From Ovis canadensis (Eukaryota; Chordata; Mammalia; Artiodactyla; Bovidae): DNA of 64,000 bases. This document shows, one piece after another, positions 1-10,856 of this stretch (within the stretch, counting starts at the first letter, position 1; each line of letters opens with the position of its first letter). The notes under the pieces are model-generated. The model was given only the letters and a program-made list of their open reading frames with translations, did not search any database and was not told the origin of the DNA. The stretch is taken from NCBI RefSeq assembly GCF_042477335.2, contig NC_091255.1, positions 35,132,501-35,196,500 on the forward strand, in the 5' to 3' direction. The translations under genes and the position numbers were made by a program.

Positions 1-456
1 TCCATACAGTTTCTATCCTTTATTGCCCCTCTTTGCATGAAATATTTCCTTGGTATCTCTAATTTTCTTGAAGAGAGCTCTACTCTTTCCCAAACAAAAC
101 ATTCTATTATTTTCCTGTTTCTTTGCCTTGATCACTGAGGAAGGCTTTCTTATCTCTCCTAGCTAATGACTGGAACTCTGCATTCAGATGAGTATATCTT
201 TCTTTCCTTTTCTCCTTTGCCTTTAACTTCTCTTCTTTTCTCAGCTATTTGTAAGCCCTCCTCAGACAACCATTTTGCCTTTTTGTATTTCTTTTTCTTT
301 GGAATGGTCTTGAACACTGCCTCCTGTACAACGTCACAAACCTTTGTCCATAGTTCTTCAGGGACTCTATCAGGTCTAATCCCTTGAATCTGTTTGTCAC
401 TTCCACAGTATAATCGTGAGGGATTTGATTTAGGTCATACCTGAATGGTCTTTGGC
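1..456 (-). mobile_element. BovB (RTE) LINE, antisense, left part
   Basis: Reverse-strand translation shows the region between the endonuclease and reverse transcriptase of BovB (RPFRYDLNQIP, VEVTNRFKGLDLI), matching the longer antisense copy at 41164-41610 in this window. The element enters from outside the window. It resumes at about 1779 after being split by a sense BovB insertion. The reading frame is broken. Confidence 0.9.
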
Positions 457-477
457 ATTCTTTGGCATTGTCCATTG

Positions 478-1770
478 CTGAAGAATGCTCAAACTACCAC
501 GCAATTGCACTCATCTCACATACTAGCAAAGTAATGCTCAAAATTCTCCAAGCCAGGCTTTAATAGTATGTGAACCATGAACTTCCAGATGTTCAAGCTG
601 GTTTTAGAAAAGGCAGAGGAACCAGAGATCAAATTGCCAACACCCACTGGATCATAAAAAAGCAAGAGAGTTCCAGAAAAACATCTATTTCTGCTTTATT
701 GACTATGCCAAAGCCAAAGTTTATTGTAGATGACAATAAACTGTGGAAAATTCTTCAAGAGATGGGAATACCAGACCACCTGACCTGCCTCTTGAGAAAT
801 CTGTATGCAGGTCAAGGAGCAACAGTTAGAACGGACATGGAACAACAGACTGGTTCCAAATAGGAAAAGGAGGCTGTATATTGTCACTCTGCTTATTTAA
901 CTTCTATGCAGAGTACATCATGAGAAATCCTGGATGAAGCACAAGCTTCAAGCACAAGGAATCAAGATTGCTAGGAGAAATAGCAGTAACCTCAGATATG
1001 CAGATGATACCACCCTTATGGCAGAAAGTGAAGAAGAACTAAAGAGCCTCTTGATGAAAGTAAAAGAGGAGAGTGAAAAAGTTGGCTTAATGCTTTTTCA
1101 CTCAGAAAACATTCAGAAAACCAAGATCATGGCATCTGGTCCCATCACTTCATGGCAAATAGTGAGAGATTTTATTTTCTGGACTCCAAAATCACTGCAG
1201 ATGATGACTGCAGCCATGAAATGAAAAGATGCTTAGTCCTTAGAAGAAAAGTTATGACCAACCTAAACAGCATATTATAAAGCAGAGACATTACTTTGCC
1301 ATCAAAGGTCCATCTAGTCAAGGCTCTGGTTTTACCAGTAGTCATATATGGATGTGAGAGTTGGACTATAAAGAAAGCTGAGCGCTGAAGAATTGATGCT
1401 TTTGAACTGTGGTGTTGGAGAAGACTCTTGAGAGTACCTTGGACTGCAAGGAGATCCAATCAGTCCATCCTAAAGGAAATCAGTCCTGAATGTTCATTGG
1501 AAGGACTGATGTTGAAGCTGAAACTCCAATACTTTGGCCACCTGATACGAAGAGCTGACTCATTGGAAAAGACCCTGATGCTGGGAAAGATTGAAGGCAG
1601 GAGGAGAAGGGGATGACAAAAGATGAGATGGTTGGATTGTATCTCCGACTCAATAGACATGAGTTTGGGTAAACTCCAGAAGTTGGTGATGGACAGGGTG
1701 GCCTGGCGTGCTATAGTCGATGCGGTCACAAAGAGTCAGACAAGACTGAGCGACTGAACTGAACTGAACT
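478..1770 (+). mobile_element. BovB LINE, sense, 5'-truncated, nested inside an older BovB
   Basis: The forward strand encodes reverse-transcriptase pieces (DVQAGFRKGRGTRDQI, then NLRYADDTTLMAESEEEL with the YADD catalytic motif) followed by the C-terminal region ending in the ruminant (CTGAA)n tail. Frames are interrupted by several stops and indels, so it is dead. It sits between two halves of an antisense BovB. The flanks TGAATGGTCT and TGAATATTCT are a plausible decayed target-site duplication. Confidence 0.92.
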
Positions 1771-1778
1771 GAATATTC

Positions 1779-1966
1779 TAGTGGTTTTCCCTACTTTCTT
1801 CAATTTCAGTCTGAATTTTGCAATAAAGAGTTCATGATCTGAGCCTCAGTCCACTCCCAGTCTTGTTTTTGCTGACTGTATAGAGCTTCTCTATTATTGA
1901 CTGAAAAGAATATAATCAATCTGATTTTGGTATTGACCATCTGGTGATGTCCATGTATAGAGTCTT
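1779..1966 (-). mobile_element. BovB LINE, antisense, right part of the split copy
   Basis: The sequence resumes at the point where the copy at 1-456 stops, judged by comparison with the unbroken antisense BovB at 41600-41790. Together the two parts form one older element. Confidence 0.85.
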
Positions 1967-2301
1967 CTTGTCAGTGTCTGTTTATCAAACCCTCCTCCTG
2001 TCGAAGCCATCACCTGTGTCTCCCAGGTGGGCTCTCCACTGAAGTCTCATTTTTTAAGCCTCCATCCCCCTGGTCTCCGTTGTTTGATTCAGTCATGGCC
2101 CCTTGATCTAGGCCAGTCCCATGGGAATCTATTTCTGGTTCTTCTTTTTGGAGATCTGAGGTCAAAGAATTCCTGATGTGGTTGTGCTGATGGAGTCACC
2201 AGTGGCATATTGTTGCCTGCCTGCTGGAAAGTGAAGAAAATCCAGAGGAAAGAACAGTGAAGAGATGGAGAGATTAAGTCTCCTCCCCTCCCCTGTTCCT
2301 T
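1967..2301. other. Intergenic, no feature recognised
   Basis: Unique-looking sequence. No splice-flanked reading frame and no recognisable repeat are visible. Confidence 0.5.
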
Positions 2302-2667
2302 GACTTGTGGGATTTTTTTTTTTTTTTTGCCAGTAAACAACTTAGTCTTTTATTTGCCCAAGGCCAGCTGTTGCGGGCACTGAGGGCCAAAGACTTCCAG
2401 GAGGGATGGAAGGAGTGGGGGCGAGCCATCCTGCCTCCCAGGTCCTGCCTGCCCCATTCTGCTTCCTGCAGGAAATGGGAGAGTAGATAAAGTATACACT
2501 TGAGCCATCAAGTATCTCCTCAATTTTGTGTGCGTGTCAGTTGCTCAGTCATGTCTGACTCTGCGACTCCATGAACTGTAGCCCGCCAGCCTCTTCTGTC
2601 CAAGGGATTCTCCAGGCAAGAGTAATGGAGTGGATTGCCATTTCCTTCTCCAGACTTGTGGGATTTT
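2302..2667 (-). pseudogene. Retrocopy of an unidentified mRNA 3' end that contains a Bov-tA SINE
   Basis: The segment is bounded by a perfect 15-bp direct repeat, GACTTGTGGGATTTT, at 2302-2316 and 2653-2667. Reading the minus strand inside it: a Bov-tA SINE fragment (about 2652-2528), about 150 nt of unknown sequence, an AATAAA-type poly(A) signal at about 2350, then about 12-16 A residues ending at 2317. These are the hallmarks of L1-driven retroposition of a polyadenylated transcript. The parent gene is not recognised. The right repeat lies in a CHR-type SINE, which the insertion split or abutted. Confidence 0.75.
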
Positions 2668-2761
2668 AGTTCTCATTCCAGGGATCAAACCGGAATGATC
2701 AAGCCCATGCCCCTTGCAGTGGAGGTATAGAGTCTTAACCACTGGACTGCCAGGGAAGTCC
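2668..2761 (-). mobile_element. CHR-type tRNA-derived SINE fragment, antisense
   Basis: Antisense match to the family seen many times here, ending at the tRNA head reading ACTGGACTGCCAGGGAAGTC. It directly follows the retrocopy target-site duplication. Confidence 0.75.
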
Positions 2762-2764
2762 TAT

Positions 2765-3689
2765 TTGTGGATTTTTTGATGGTGGCCATTCTTACTGGTG
2801 TGAGGTGATACCTCATTGTAGTTTTGATTTGCATTTCTCTAATAATGATATTGAGCATCTTTTCATGTGCCTCTGGGCTATCTGTATGTCTTCTTTCGGG
2901 AAATAACTGTTTAGGTCTTCTGCCCATTTTTTGATTGGGTTGTTTGTTTTTTGATATTTAGCCGCATGAGCTGTTCATAAATTTTGGAAATTAGACTCTT
3001 GTTGGTCGCGTTGTCTGCAATTTTTTTCCCCCATTCTGTGGGTTGTCTTTTTGTTTTGTTTGTGGTTTCCTGTGCTGTGCAAAAGCTTTTGAGTTTAATT
3101 AGATCCCATTTATTAATTTTTATTTTTATTTCCATTACTCTAGGAGATGGTTTGGAAAAGTTATTGCTGTAATTTATGTCAGAGTGTTCTGCCTGTGTTT
3201 TCCTCTAAGAGTTTTTCGTATTCTATCTTATATTTAGCTCTTTAATCCATTTTGAGTTTATTTTTGTGTGTGGTGCTAACAAATGTTCTAATTTCATTTT
3301 TTTTACATGGAGCTGTCCAATTTTCCCAGCAGCATTTACTGAAGAGTCTGTCTTTCCTCCATTGTATAGTCTTTCCTGCTTAGTCATAGGTTAATTGACC
3401 ATAGATGTATGGGTTTATTTCTAGGCTTTCTATCCTGTTCCATGGATCTATATTCCCATTTTTGTGTCAGTACCATAGTGTTTTGATGACTGTAGCTTTG
3501 TTGTAATGTCTGAAGTCAGGGAGCCTGATTCTTCCTCCTTCATTTTTCTTTCTCAAGATTACTTTGGCTATTCAGGGTCTTTTGTCTCTACATAGAAATT
3601 TTAAGATTTGTTTGTTCTAGTTCTGTGAACAGTGCCATTGGTAATTTGATAGAGATTACATGGACTCTGTAGATTTTGGGGGCAAGGGG
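2765..3689 (-). mobile_element. L1 LINE fragment, antisense (ORF2 C-terminal half)
   Basis: Contains the familiar antisense L1 stretch starting near GGTGTGAGGTGATACCTCA. The reverse strand translates to ORF2-like pieces ([20 protein letters not shown]). Frames are broken. Confidence 0.88.
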
Positions 3690-3786
3690 ATGTTGTGCAG
3701 CTTGCTAGATCTTAGTTTCCTGACCAAGGATTGAACCTGGGCCCTCGGCAGTGAAAGTTTGGAGTCCTAACCGCTGAAATTCCCTA
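3690..3786 (-). mobile_element. CHR-type SINE, antisense, degraded
   Basis: Antisense B-box-like segment (CCTGACCAAGGATTGAACC) followed by the head TCCTAACCGCTGAAATTCCC. Confidence 0.7.
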
Positions 3787-3982
3787 AAGAGTCTTTTTTG
3801 ACACAGAATTCATTAAGCCCTAGCTGTGGATTCTCCCTTTAGAAGGACCTCCACTGGTCAAAGGAGGGTGTAAGATACAAAGAAAAAGCCCTGAACAGAT
3901 CCCAGCCTACGTCAGTGGACCTCCAGTGCATCCATACATGAATGAGTAAAATAAATGCTTATATTTGTAGGCCACTAATACA

Positions 3983-4556
3983 GTGGAAACAGTGTCAGAC
4001 TTTATTTTTGGGGCTCCAAAAGCACTGCAGATGGTGATTGCAGCTATGAAATTAAAAGACGCTTACTCCTTGGAAGGAAAGTTATGATCAACCTAGACAG
4101 TATATTAAAAAGCAGAGACATTACTTTGCCAACAAAGGGCCGTCTAGTCAAGGCTATGATTTTTCCAGTGGTCATGTATGGATGTGAGAGTTGGACTGTG
4201 AAGAAAGCTGAGCACAGAAGAATTGATGCTTTTGAACTGTGGTGTTGGAGAAGACTCTTGAGAGTCCCTTGGACTGCAAGGAGATCCAACCAGTCCATTC
4301 TGAAGGAGATCAGTCCTGGGTGTTCATTGGAAGGACTGATGCTAAAGCTGAAACTCAAATACTTTGGCCACCTCATGTGAAGAGTTGACTCCTTGGAAAA
4401 GACTCTGATGCTGGGAGGGACTGGGAGCAGGAGGAGAAGGGGATGACAGAGGATGAGACGGCTGGATGGCATCACGGACTCGATGGACAAAGATTTGTTT
4501 GGGCTTGCAAGAGTCGAACACAACTGAGCGACTGAACTGACTGAACTGAACTGAAG
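3983..4556 (+). mobile_element. BovB LINE 3' end, sense
   Basis: The forward frame at 4084-4380 encodes the BovB C-terminus ([20 protein letters not shown]). The copy ends in the CTGAA tail at 4556. It is 5'-truncated and broken by stops. Confidence 0.92.
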
Positions 4557-4927
4557 ACTTTGTGGGATTTTTTTGTAACACAGCAATAGCTGACTCACAG
4601 AGATCCTGTCATCTAGGCCACAGCTGATTGATCCAAGAAAATGTAGGCGACCCAAAATCAGACGTGAAACCAGAGACCTGTATGATTGCCGAAGGTAAGA
4701 ACTCTGCCCAACAGAGAGAGGTATCCTCACTGAATGATGACTGATCAACAAATTGGATCTTCATTCTTGAGAAAGTTGGCTACAGACAACCTGAGAGTCA
4801 TCAGACAGAGGGGTGGCCCAGAACTAAGAAAAGTATAAAAGAAACTGAGGAAAGTATGAAAGCAGGGAGTGAACAGAAGCCACGAAGCAGCTGCATCCAT
4901 AAATAAACAGAAACCATAGGAAGAAAG
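4557..4927. other. Intergenic, no feature recognised
   Basis: No known repeat or gene signal was seen. Confidence 0.45.
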
Positions 4928-5050
4928 GGACTTCCTGGTGGTCCAGTGGCTAAGACTCCAGTCTCTCAATGCAGGGACTCTGGGTTCAATCCCTGATCAG
5001 GGAACAAGACCCTGCATGCCGCAGCATATCCAAATATATATATATATATA
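4928..5050 (+). mobile_element. CHR-type SINE with (TA)n tail
   Basis: tRNA-like head GACTTCCTGGTGGTCCAGTG, B-box-like GGTTCAATCCCTGATCAGGG and a tail that has become a TA run at about 5034-5050. Confidence 0.85.
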
Positions 5051-5962
5051 ACAGTACAGGAGGAAGAAGCGCAAGCACTGGAAAGTAGAGGCAGATGAAT
5101 GACCAGTGTTTCTGTTAAGTCACTGGAAGTGATGTTGAGCCACCAGAGAAGCTGTGACGCCCGCCTGGCAGGTGTTCCCACTGTAGCCATTGTTCCAGTG
5201 GACTGGGAACAGGGACGAGAGCAAGCTGAATATTTGTCTACAAGGTCATCAGTCCTGAGTCTGAGAGATGATTCTGCTTTTCAGGATAAGTAAAGAGAAA
5301 AAAAAAGAAAAGTTGTGTGGTTTACAGGTATTTATTTATATTACATTCTGTGCAATTTTGTGTGCATGAAATAATGTTAAAAACATTATAGGGATTCTGA
5401 AAAATTTCATCAAAATGAAGGAAGGTCATATTTTCCTGAAGACTGAAAGAAAGAAACAGAATTCTTGAGAAATATTTACTGTACTATTTGAAAGGAATTT
5501 TCAGGAAGGTTTTCACTAAAAGTAGGAGCAGAGTACTTTAAGAAACAAAAGGCTGAGATGAAAAGGCACCAGTGGTTCTCTTTTGGGAGAGACAGAGAAT
5601 TGCCTGGAAACTCAAAATGCACAAAGATAACCAAAGTCCATGTGAGAAGCACTAAAGAACGGGACTGAAGGTGGGACAGAGCTGGTGAGGGATACTAAGG
5701 ATAAACTTGAGCAAAATGCACAAGTAAAGGACCGGAAGATTAGGAAAGAGGACCAGCAACAAAAACTGTAAGGGAACAGGAGTGAGAGAACAGAGGTGGA
5801 AGGTCAGGAAACCAGTTGCTCCCAAAGATAAGAACAGAACTGGCGGGAGTGACGTCACAAGTGACAGATCTGTGCTGGGAAGTCTCTCCAGGGTGTGGTG
5901 CCACTTAAGTTACTGGGCTGGAGGGTGTACTGTATCCCAGGCGAAGTACCGAAAGTGAACAG
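5051..5962. other. Intergenic, no feature recognised
   Basis: About 0.9 kb of A/G-rich sequence without a repeat I can name. Reading frames are short and lack splice or promoter support. Confidence 0.45.
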
Positions 5963-6297
5963 GGGATTCCCTGGTGGCTGAGTAATAAAGAATCTGCCTG
6001 TCAATGCCAGGAGACTCGGGGTTTGATCCCTGGTCTGGGAGGATGGCACAGGCTGCAGAGTAGCTAAGCCCGTGCACCACCACTATTGAGCCTGTGCTCT
6101 AGAGCCCAGGAAGCGCAACTGCTGAAGCCTGAATCCCCTAGAGACCATGATCCGCAACAAGAGAAGCCACTGCAATGAGATGTCTGTGGACTGCAACTGG
6201 AAAGTAGCCCTGGATTGCCACAACTAGAGAAAAGCCCTTGCAGGACCAAAGACTCAGCACAGCTCACAGTAAATAAATAAATATATAAAATTATATT
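5963..6297 (+). mobile_element. Full-length CHR-type SINE
   Basis: Long form of the tRNA-Glu-derived family. Head GGATTCCCTGGTGGCTGAG, then body repeats of the type 'caccactattgagcctgtgc', with an AAATAAATAAAT tail. Confidence 0.85.
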
Positions 6298-6384
6298 CTT
6301 TTTAACGTGAACCGAACCCAAATTCATCCTGACTAAATATCTGAATTAAAGAATACATCTCAGCAAAGTTAAAAGGCTTCCTAG

Positions 6385-7433
6385 ACTTACTTCAGTTCAG
6401 TTCAGTCGCTCAGTCACGTCCGACTCTTTGCGACCCCATGAATCGCAGCATGCCAGGCCTCCCTGTCCATCACCAACTTCCCAGAGTTCACTCAGACTCA
6501 CGTTCATCGAGTCCGTGATGCCATCCAGCCATCTCATCCTCTGTCGTCCCCTTCTCCTCCTGCCCCCAATCCCTCCCAGCATCAGAGTCTTTTCCAAGGA
6601 GTCAACTCTTCGCATGAGGTGGCCAAAGTATTTGAGTTTCAGCTTCAGCATAATTCCCTCCAAAGAAATCCCAGGGCTGATCTCCTTCAGAATGGACTGG
6701 TTGGATCTCCTTGCAGTCCAAGGGACTCTCAAGAGTCTTCTCCAACACCACAGTTCAAAAGCATCAATTCTTCGGCGCTCAGCTTTCTTCACAGTCCAAC
6801 TCTCACATCCACACATGACCACAGGAAAAACCATAGCCTTGACTAGACGGACCTTAGTCAGCAAAGTAATGTCTCTGCTTTTGAATATACTATCTAGGTT
6901 GGTCATAACTTTTCTTCCAAGGAGTAAGCATCTTTCAATTTCATGGCTGCAATCACCATCTGAAGTGATTTTGGAGCCCCCCAAAATAAAGTCTGCCACT
7001 GTTTCCACTGTTTCCCCATCTGTTTTCCATGGATTGATGGGACTGGATGCCATGATCTTCGTTTTCTGAATGTTGAGCTTGAAGCCAACTTTTTCACTCT
7101 CTTCTTTCACTTTCTTCAAGAGGCTTTTTAGCTCCTCTTCACTTTCTGCCATAAGGGTGGTGTCATCTGCATTTTTGAGGTTATTGATATTTCTCCCAGC
7201 AATCTTGATTCCAGCTTGTGTTTCTTCCAGCCCAGGGTTTCTCATGATGTACTCTGCATAGAAGTTAAATAAGCAGGGTGACAATATACAGCCTTGACGT
7301 ACTCCTTTTCCTATTTGGAGCCAGTCTGTTGTTCCATGTCCAGTTCGAACTGTTGCTTCCTGGCCTGCATACAGATTTCTCAAGAGGCAGGTCAGGTGGT
7401 CTGGTATTCCCATCTCTCTCAGAACTTACTTCA
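6385..7433 (-). mobile_element. BovB LINE, antisense, with perfect target-site duplication
   Basis: The 10-bp repeat ACTTACTTCA lies at 6385-6394 and 7424-7433, on either side of an antisense BovB. The reverse strand has one open frame at 7413-6397 (338 codons) that spans the part of reverse transcriptase after the fingers and the whole C-terminal region. The YADD-equivalent reads NADDTTLMAE, so the catalytic tyrosine is changed and the copy cannot be active. It lacks the endonuclease half. Confidence 0.95.
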
Positions 7434-7449
7434 CTGCAAATATCGTGCT

Positions 7450-7656
7450 GTTGTTTGCTCCGTTGCTTTAGCCCTGTCTGACTCTGTGATCCCATACACT
7501 GTAGCCCGCCAGGCTCCTGTGTCCATGGGGATTCTCCAGGCAAGAATACTGGAGTGGGTAGTGATGCCCTCCTCTAGGGGATCTTCCTGACCCAGGGATC
7601 GAACCGACATCTCCTGCATTGGCAGGCAGATTCTTTACCGCTGAGCCACCGGGGAT
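7450..7656 (-). mobile_element. Bov-tA SINE, antisense
   Basis: Antisense Bov-tA: body ...GTAGCCCGCCAGGCTCCTGT... and head CTTTACCGCTGAGCCACCGG. Confidence 0.9.
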
Positions 7657-7752
7657 CTCAAATATAGCTGATTCTCGAATATAGCTGTATACACATAGCT
7701 GATTCACTTCGTTGTACAGAGAAACTAACCCAACATCATAAAGCAACTATCC

Positions 7753-7950
7753 TGTGTGCTTAGTCACTTAGTCGTGTCCAACTCTTTGTGGGCCCGTGGA
7801 CTGTGTAGCCCGTCATGCTGCTCTGCCCATGGGATTCTCCAGGCAAGAATACTGAAATGGGTTGCCATTTCCATCCTCCAGGGGATCTCCACGCCCCAGG
7901 GATTGAACCTGCAGGGGGATTCTTTTACCTGCTGAGTCATAAGGGAAGCC
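7753..7950 (-). mobile_element. Bov-tA SINE, antisense
   Basis: Antisense Bov-tA from TGTGCTTAGTCACTTAGTCG to the tRNA-like head CTGAGTCATAAGGGAAGCC. An A-rich run follows at 7964-7990. Confidence 0.9.
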
Positions 7951-8029
7951 TATACCCCAAATTAAAAAAGAAAAAAAAAAAGAAAAATCTTCCTAAAAAG
8001 CAACAAAAAGCAATCAAGCCTGAGACTTC

Positions 8030-8737
8030 TCCGTGACACTCAATGCCCAGGAGACAAAGGAACAACGTCTACATTTATGTCACAAGTTGTGAGTCAATTA
8101 TTTTATACGTATCCAAGTTTCTTTTTGCATGTGAGGGGCAACAGAATTTCTGAGAATGTTTGGGTTTGGAAATACCATTGTGACTCCTTCTTCTCCTTTT
8201 TAAAAAAGATATTTTAACTTACCGAGACATGAAGTGAAATGAAAACTCCAAAATGGGGAAATCTTGGCATAACTAAATACTTTTTATAAACCTGGTTAGA
8301 ACACAAAATAAAAGTTTCGAAAATCATTTTAAAGAGAAAATATATAGAGTGAATTCTAAAAATTATATTAACAACAGTATAGATGTCAATCATGTATTGC
8401 CTGCCATGACCAGAGTCCATTTTAAAGAAATGTATCAGGTCACAGAAACTCAACTCTACTGAAACAGAAAGCATTTTATTGGTTCAGGTGGCTGTATAGT
8501 AGGACCTTATTGTTTATCCCTCCCCCTCTATATATAATAGTTTTCCTGTGCCAATCCCAAACTCCCAGTCCTTCCCTCCCCTACTCCCCCTCCCTCTTGG
8601 CAACGACACATCTGTTCTCAAGATCTGTAAGAATGCGAATCTTAGACATTCTCATAATGAGAAAAGAGATTATAACTATGTGAGGTAGTGGATGTTAACT
8701 AAACTTACAGTAGTAATCATTCTGTAGTATATACATA
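8030..8737. other. Intergenic, AT-rich, no gene seen
   Basis: No assignable repeat apart from an AT-rich stretch. The pyrimidine-rich segment at 8505-8600 resembles L1 3' UTR sequence but is too short to assign firmly. Confidence 0.4.
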
Positions 8738-8750
8738 TGTATATATATGG

Positions 8751-9073
8751 AATCACTCAGTTGTGTCCAACTCTTTGCCACCCCATGGACTGTAGCCCTC
8801 CAGGCTCCTCTGTCCATGGAATTCTCCAGGCAAGAATACTAGAGTGGTTTGCTATTTATTTCCTCCTTCAGGCGATCTTCCCGACACAGGGATGGAACCG
8901 GAGTTACCCGAATTGCAGGCAGTTTTTTTACTGTCTGAGTGACCAGGGAAGCCATCTATACTGGAGTGGGTTGCTGTTCTCTTCTCCAGGGGAATCTTCA
9001 CAAGCCAGGGATTGAACCCAGGTCTTCCACATTGCAGCCAGATTCTTTATCAGCTGAGCCACCAGGGAAGCCT
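8751..9073 (-). mobile_element. Two tandem Bov-tA SINEs, antisense
   Basis: A complete antisense unit (8751-8954, ending AGTGACCAGGGAAGCC) is followed directly by a second partial unit (8955-9073, ending GAGCCACCAGGGAAGCC). The partial unit starts in the middle of the body, as in the Bov-tA dimer form. Confidence 0.9.
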
Positions 9074-9324
9074 TATACATATATGTAAGAAATCATTATG
9101 TTGTAAACTTAAAATATATTAGTAGAATACAATTAATACAATGTTATATGTCAACTATATTTCAATTTTGAAGTCCCAAAAAAGGTTGCACTGTGTTTTA
9201 AAGCAGAGACAAAAAAGCTAATGGTATATTTAGAAAGTCATGGAAACAAAGTAGCAGAACACAAATTGAACTGAGTAAAGGTGTTGATTCTGTGGATACC
9301 ATGTGGTAAAACAAGAAACCACAG

Positions 9325-9545
9325 GACTTCCCTGGTGATCCAGTGGATTAGAATCCACCTATGGGGGATGCAGGGGACCCCAGGGGACCCCAATTCTATC
9401 CCTGGTCTGGGAAGATCCCATATGCCATAGGGCAAATAAGCCTGTGCTCCACGATAAGAGATGCCACCGCAGTCAGAAACTTGCAACCAGGGAAAGTCTG
9501 CACGAAGCAACAGAGACCCAGCACAGCCAAAAATAAATAAATAAC
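9325..9545 (+). mobile_element. CHR-type SINE, sense
   Basis: Head GACTTCCCTGGTGATCCAGTG and tail AAATAAATAAATAAC. It contains a short internal duplication (CAGGGGACCCC twice, near 9371-9391). Confidence 0.85.
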
Positions 9546-10073
9546 AACTTTTAAAAAAGAAAGCACCAGGACTTTGGGAGAAAATCTTGGTGACAGTAGG
9601 GGAGCACTCTTGAGAAAAGCTGCATCACCAGTGCCCTTGAGGGCACAACAGTCAGTTTTGTGTGTGAAAACAGTTATCTATGACTCAGCCAGGAAAACAA
9701 ATCAGAAGAGTCAGATTTTGAAGAACTTTGGGGAATATTTTAACCAATTTACTTTACTTGCAGTTTCCTTTTCTTGTATGCATCAACATGATTTTTTTGG
9801 AAGAACTTTTAATTAGCATACAACAAACATTTCAAGTGCTAGGAAAGCATTGTTCTATCACATACCAGGCAGCATTCTTTCTTAGCAATACATAAAATAA
9901 TAGTGTGTGTCACCTCTGGAGATGTCTCAAGAAATTTTCTTTGTAGGCCCAGTTCTGGACCCAGTGGATCTGGCACTAAACTTGCCAGACAAGGTCCCTC
10001 CCCGTAGCTTATGTTATACTCTGGAAGACAGGCAGTAAACTAAAAGTTAGAGACTATTCCAAATTTTTTTTTT
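9546..10073. other. Intergenic, no gene seen
   Basis: No named repeat. The segment near 9940-10060 (a short acidic AT/GC mix) has no signal that I can assign. Confidence 0.4.
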
Positions 10074-10128
10074 TTAAGTCTTCATTTATTTGGCTGCGTC
10101 TGGTCTTAGTTGTGGCATGTGGGATCTC
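10074..10128 (-). mobile_element. CHR-type SINE, antisense, outer copy (left part)
   Basis: The 3' part of a CHR SINE (GGCTGCGTCTGGTCTTAGTTG) is interrupted at about 10128 by a second CHR SINE. Its remainder is at 10471-10628. Confidence 0.8.
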
Positions 10129-10134
10129 TTTTAA

Positions 10135-10470
10135 AAGAATTTTATTTATTTATTTTTGGCCGTGCTGGGTCTTTCTTGCTGTGCAGGCTTTTCTCCAGCT
10201 GTAGTGAGTGGGGGCTACTCTCTAGTCGAGGTACCCAGGCTTTTCATGGAGGTGGCTTCTCTTGTTGGGGAGCATCGACTCTAGGGCACAGGGTTCAGTA
10301 GTTGTGGTGTATGAGCTCAGTAGTCATGTTTGCTGGGCTCTTGAGCACAGGCTCAATAGCTGTGGTGCCTGGGCTTAGTTGCTCTGGGGCACATGGGATC
10401 TTCCTGGACCGGGGATTGATCTCCTGCATTGGCAGACAGATTCTCTACCACTGAGCCACCAGGGAAGCCC
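10135..10470 (-). mobile_element. CHR-type SINE, antisense, inner full-length copy
   Basis: Full-length antisense CHR beginning with a TTTATTTATTTATTT tail and ending GAGCCACCAGGGAAGCCC. It lies within another CHR SINE. CTCTTT occurs at both junctions and may be the target-site duplication. Confidence 0.85.
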
Positions 10471-10628
10471 TCTTTGTGGGATCTTTCATTGCAGCACACA
10501 GACTCTAGTTGTGGCTTGAGGGCTTAGTTGCTCTGCAGCATGTGGGGTCTCAGTGCCCCGATCAGGGATTGAACCTGCTTCTGCATTTCAAGGCATATTC
10601 TTATCCATTGGACCACCAGGGAAGTCCC
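10471..10628 (-). mobile_element. CHR-type SINE, antisense, outer copy (right part)
   Basis: Continues the outer element to its head, TTGGACCACCAGGGAAGTCC. Confidence 0.8.
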
Positions 10629-10765
10629 GAGACTTTGCTGAATTTTATGAGGGAAATCAGCAATGTAACGTGATGGGGAGCAACTTGGGCCGGTGGCTAC
10701 TCTAGATCCTGTGGCTACAGAGCCAGAACCACACTGAGACCTTGGCAAGAGGGGCTCCTCCATGG

Positions 10766-10856
10766 CTCTCAGCTTAACTTTATACAGACCTCCAGGGGAT
10801 CTTGTTAAAACGCAGATTCTGACTCATCAGGGCTGAGGGAGCCCTGAGAGTCTGCA
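10766..10856. mobile_element. MER5A-like DNA transposon remnant (left part)
   Basis: Resembles the common hAT-Charlie remnant: GGGGATCTTGTTAAAACGCA, then ...AGAGTCTGCATTT. The matching half is at about 11894-11965, beyond an L1 insertion. Confidence 0.6.

Noticed and set aside
6397..7413. Longest open frame on the reverse strand (338 codons) as a host gene
   Set aside because: It is the reverse transcriptase and C-terminal part of a BovB LINE, bounded by target-site duplications; the catalytic motif is mutated.
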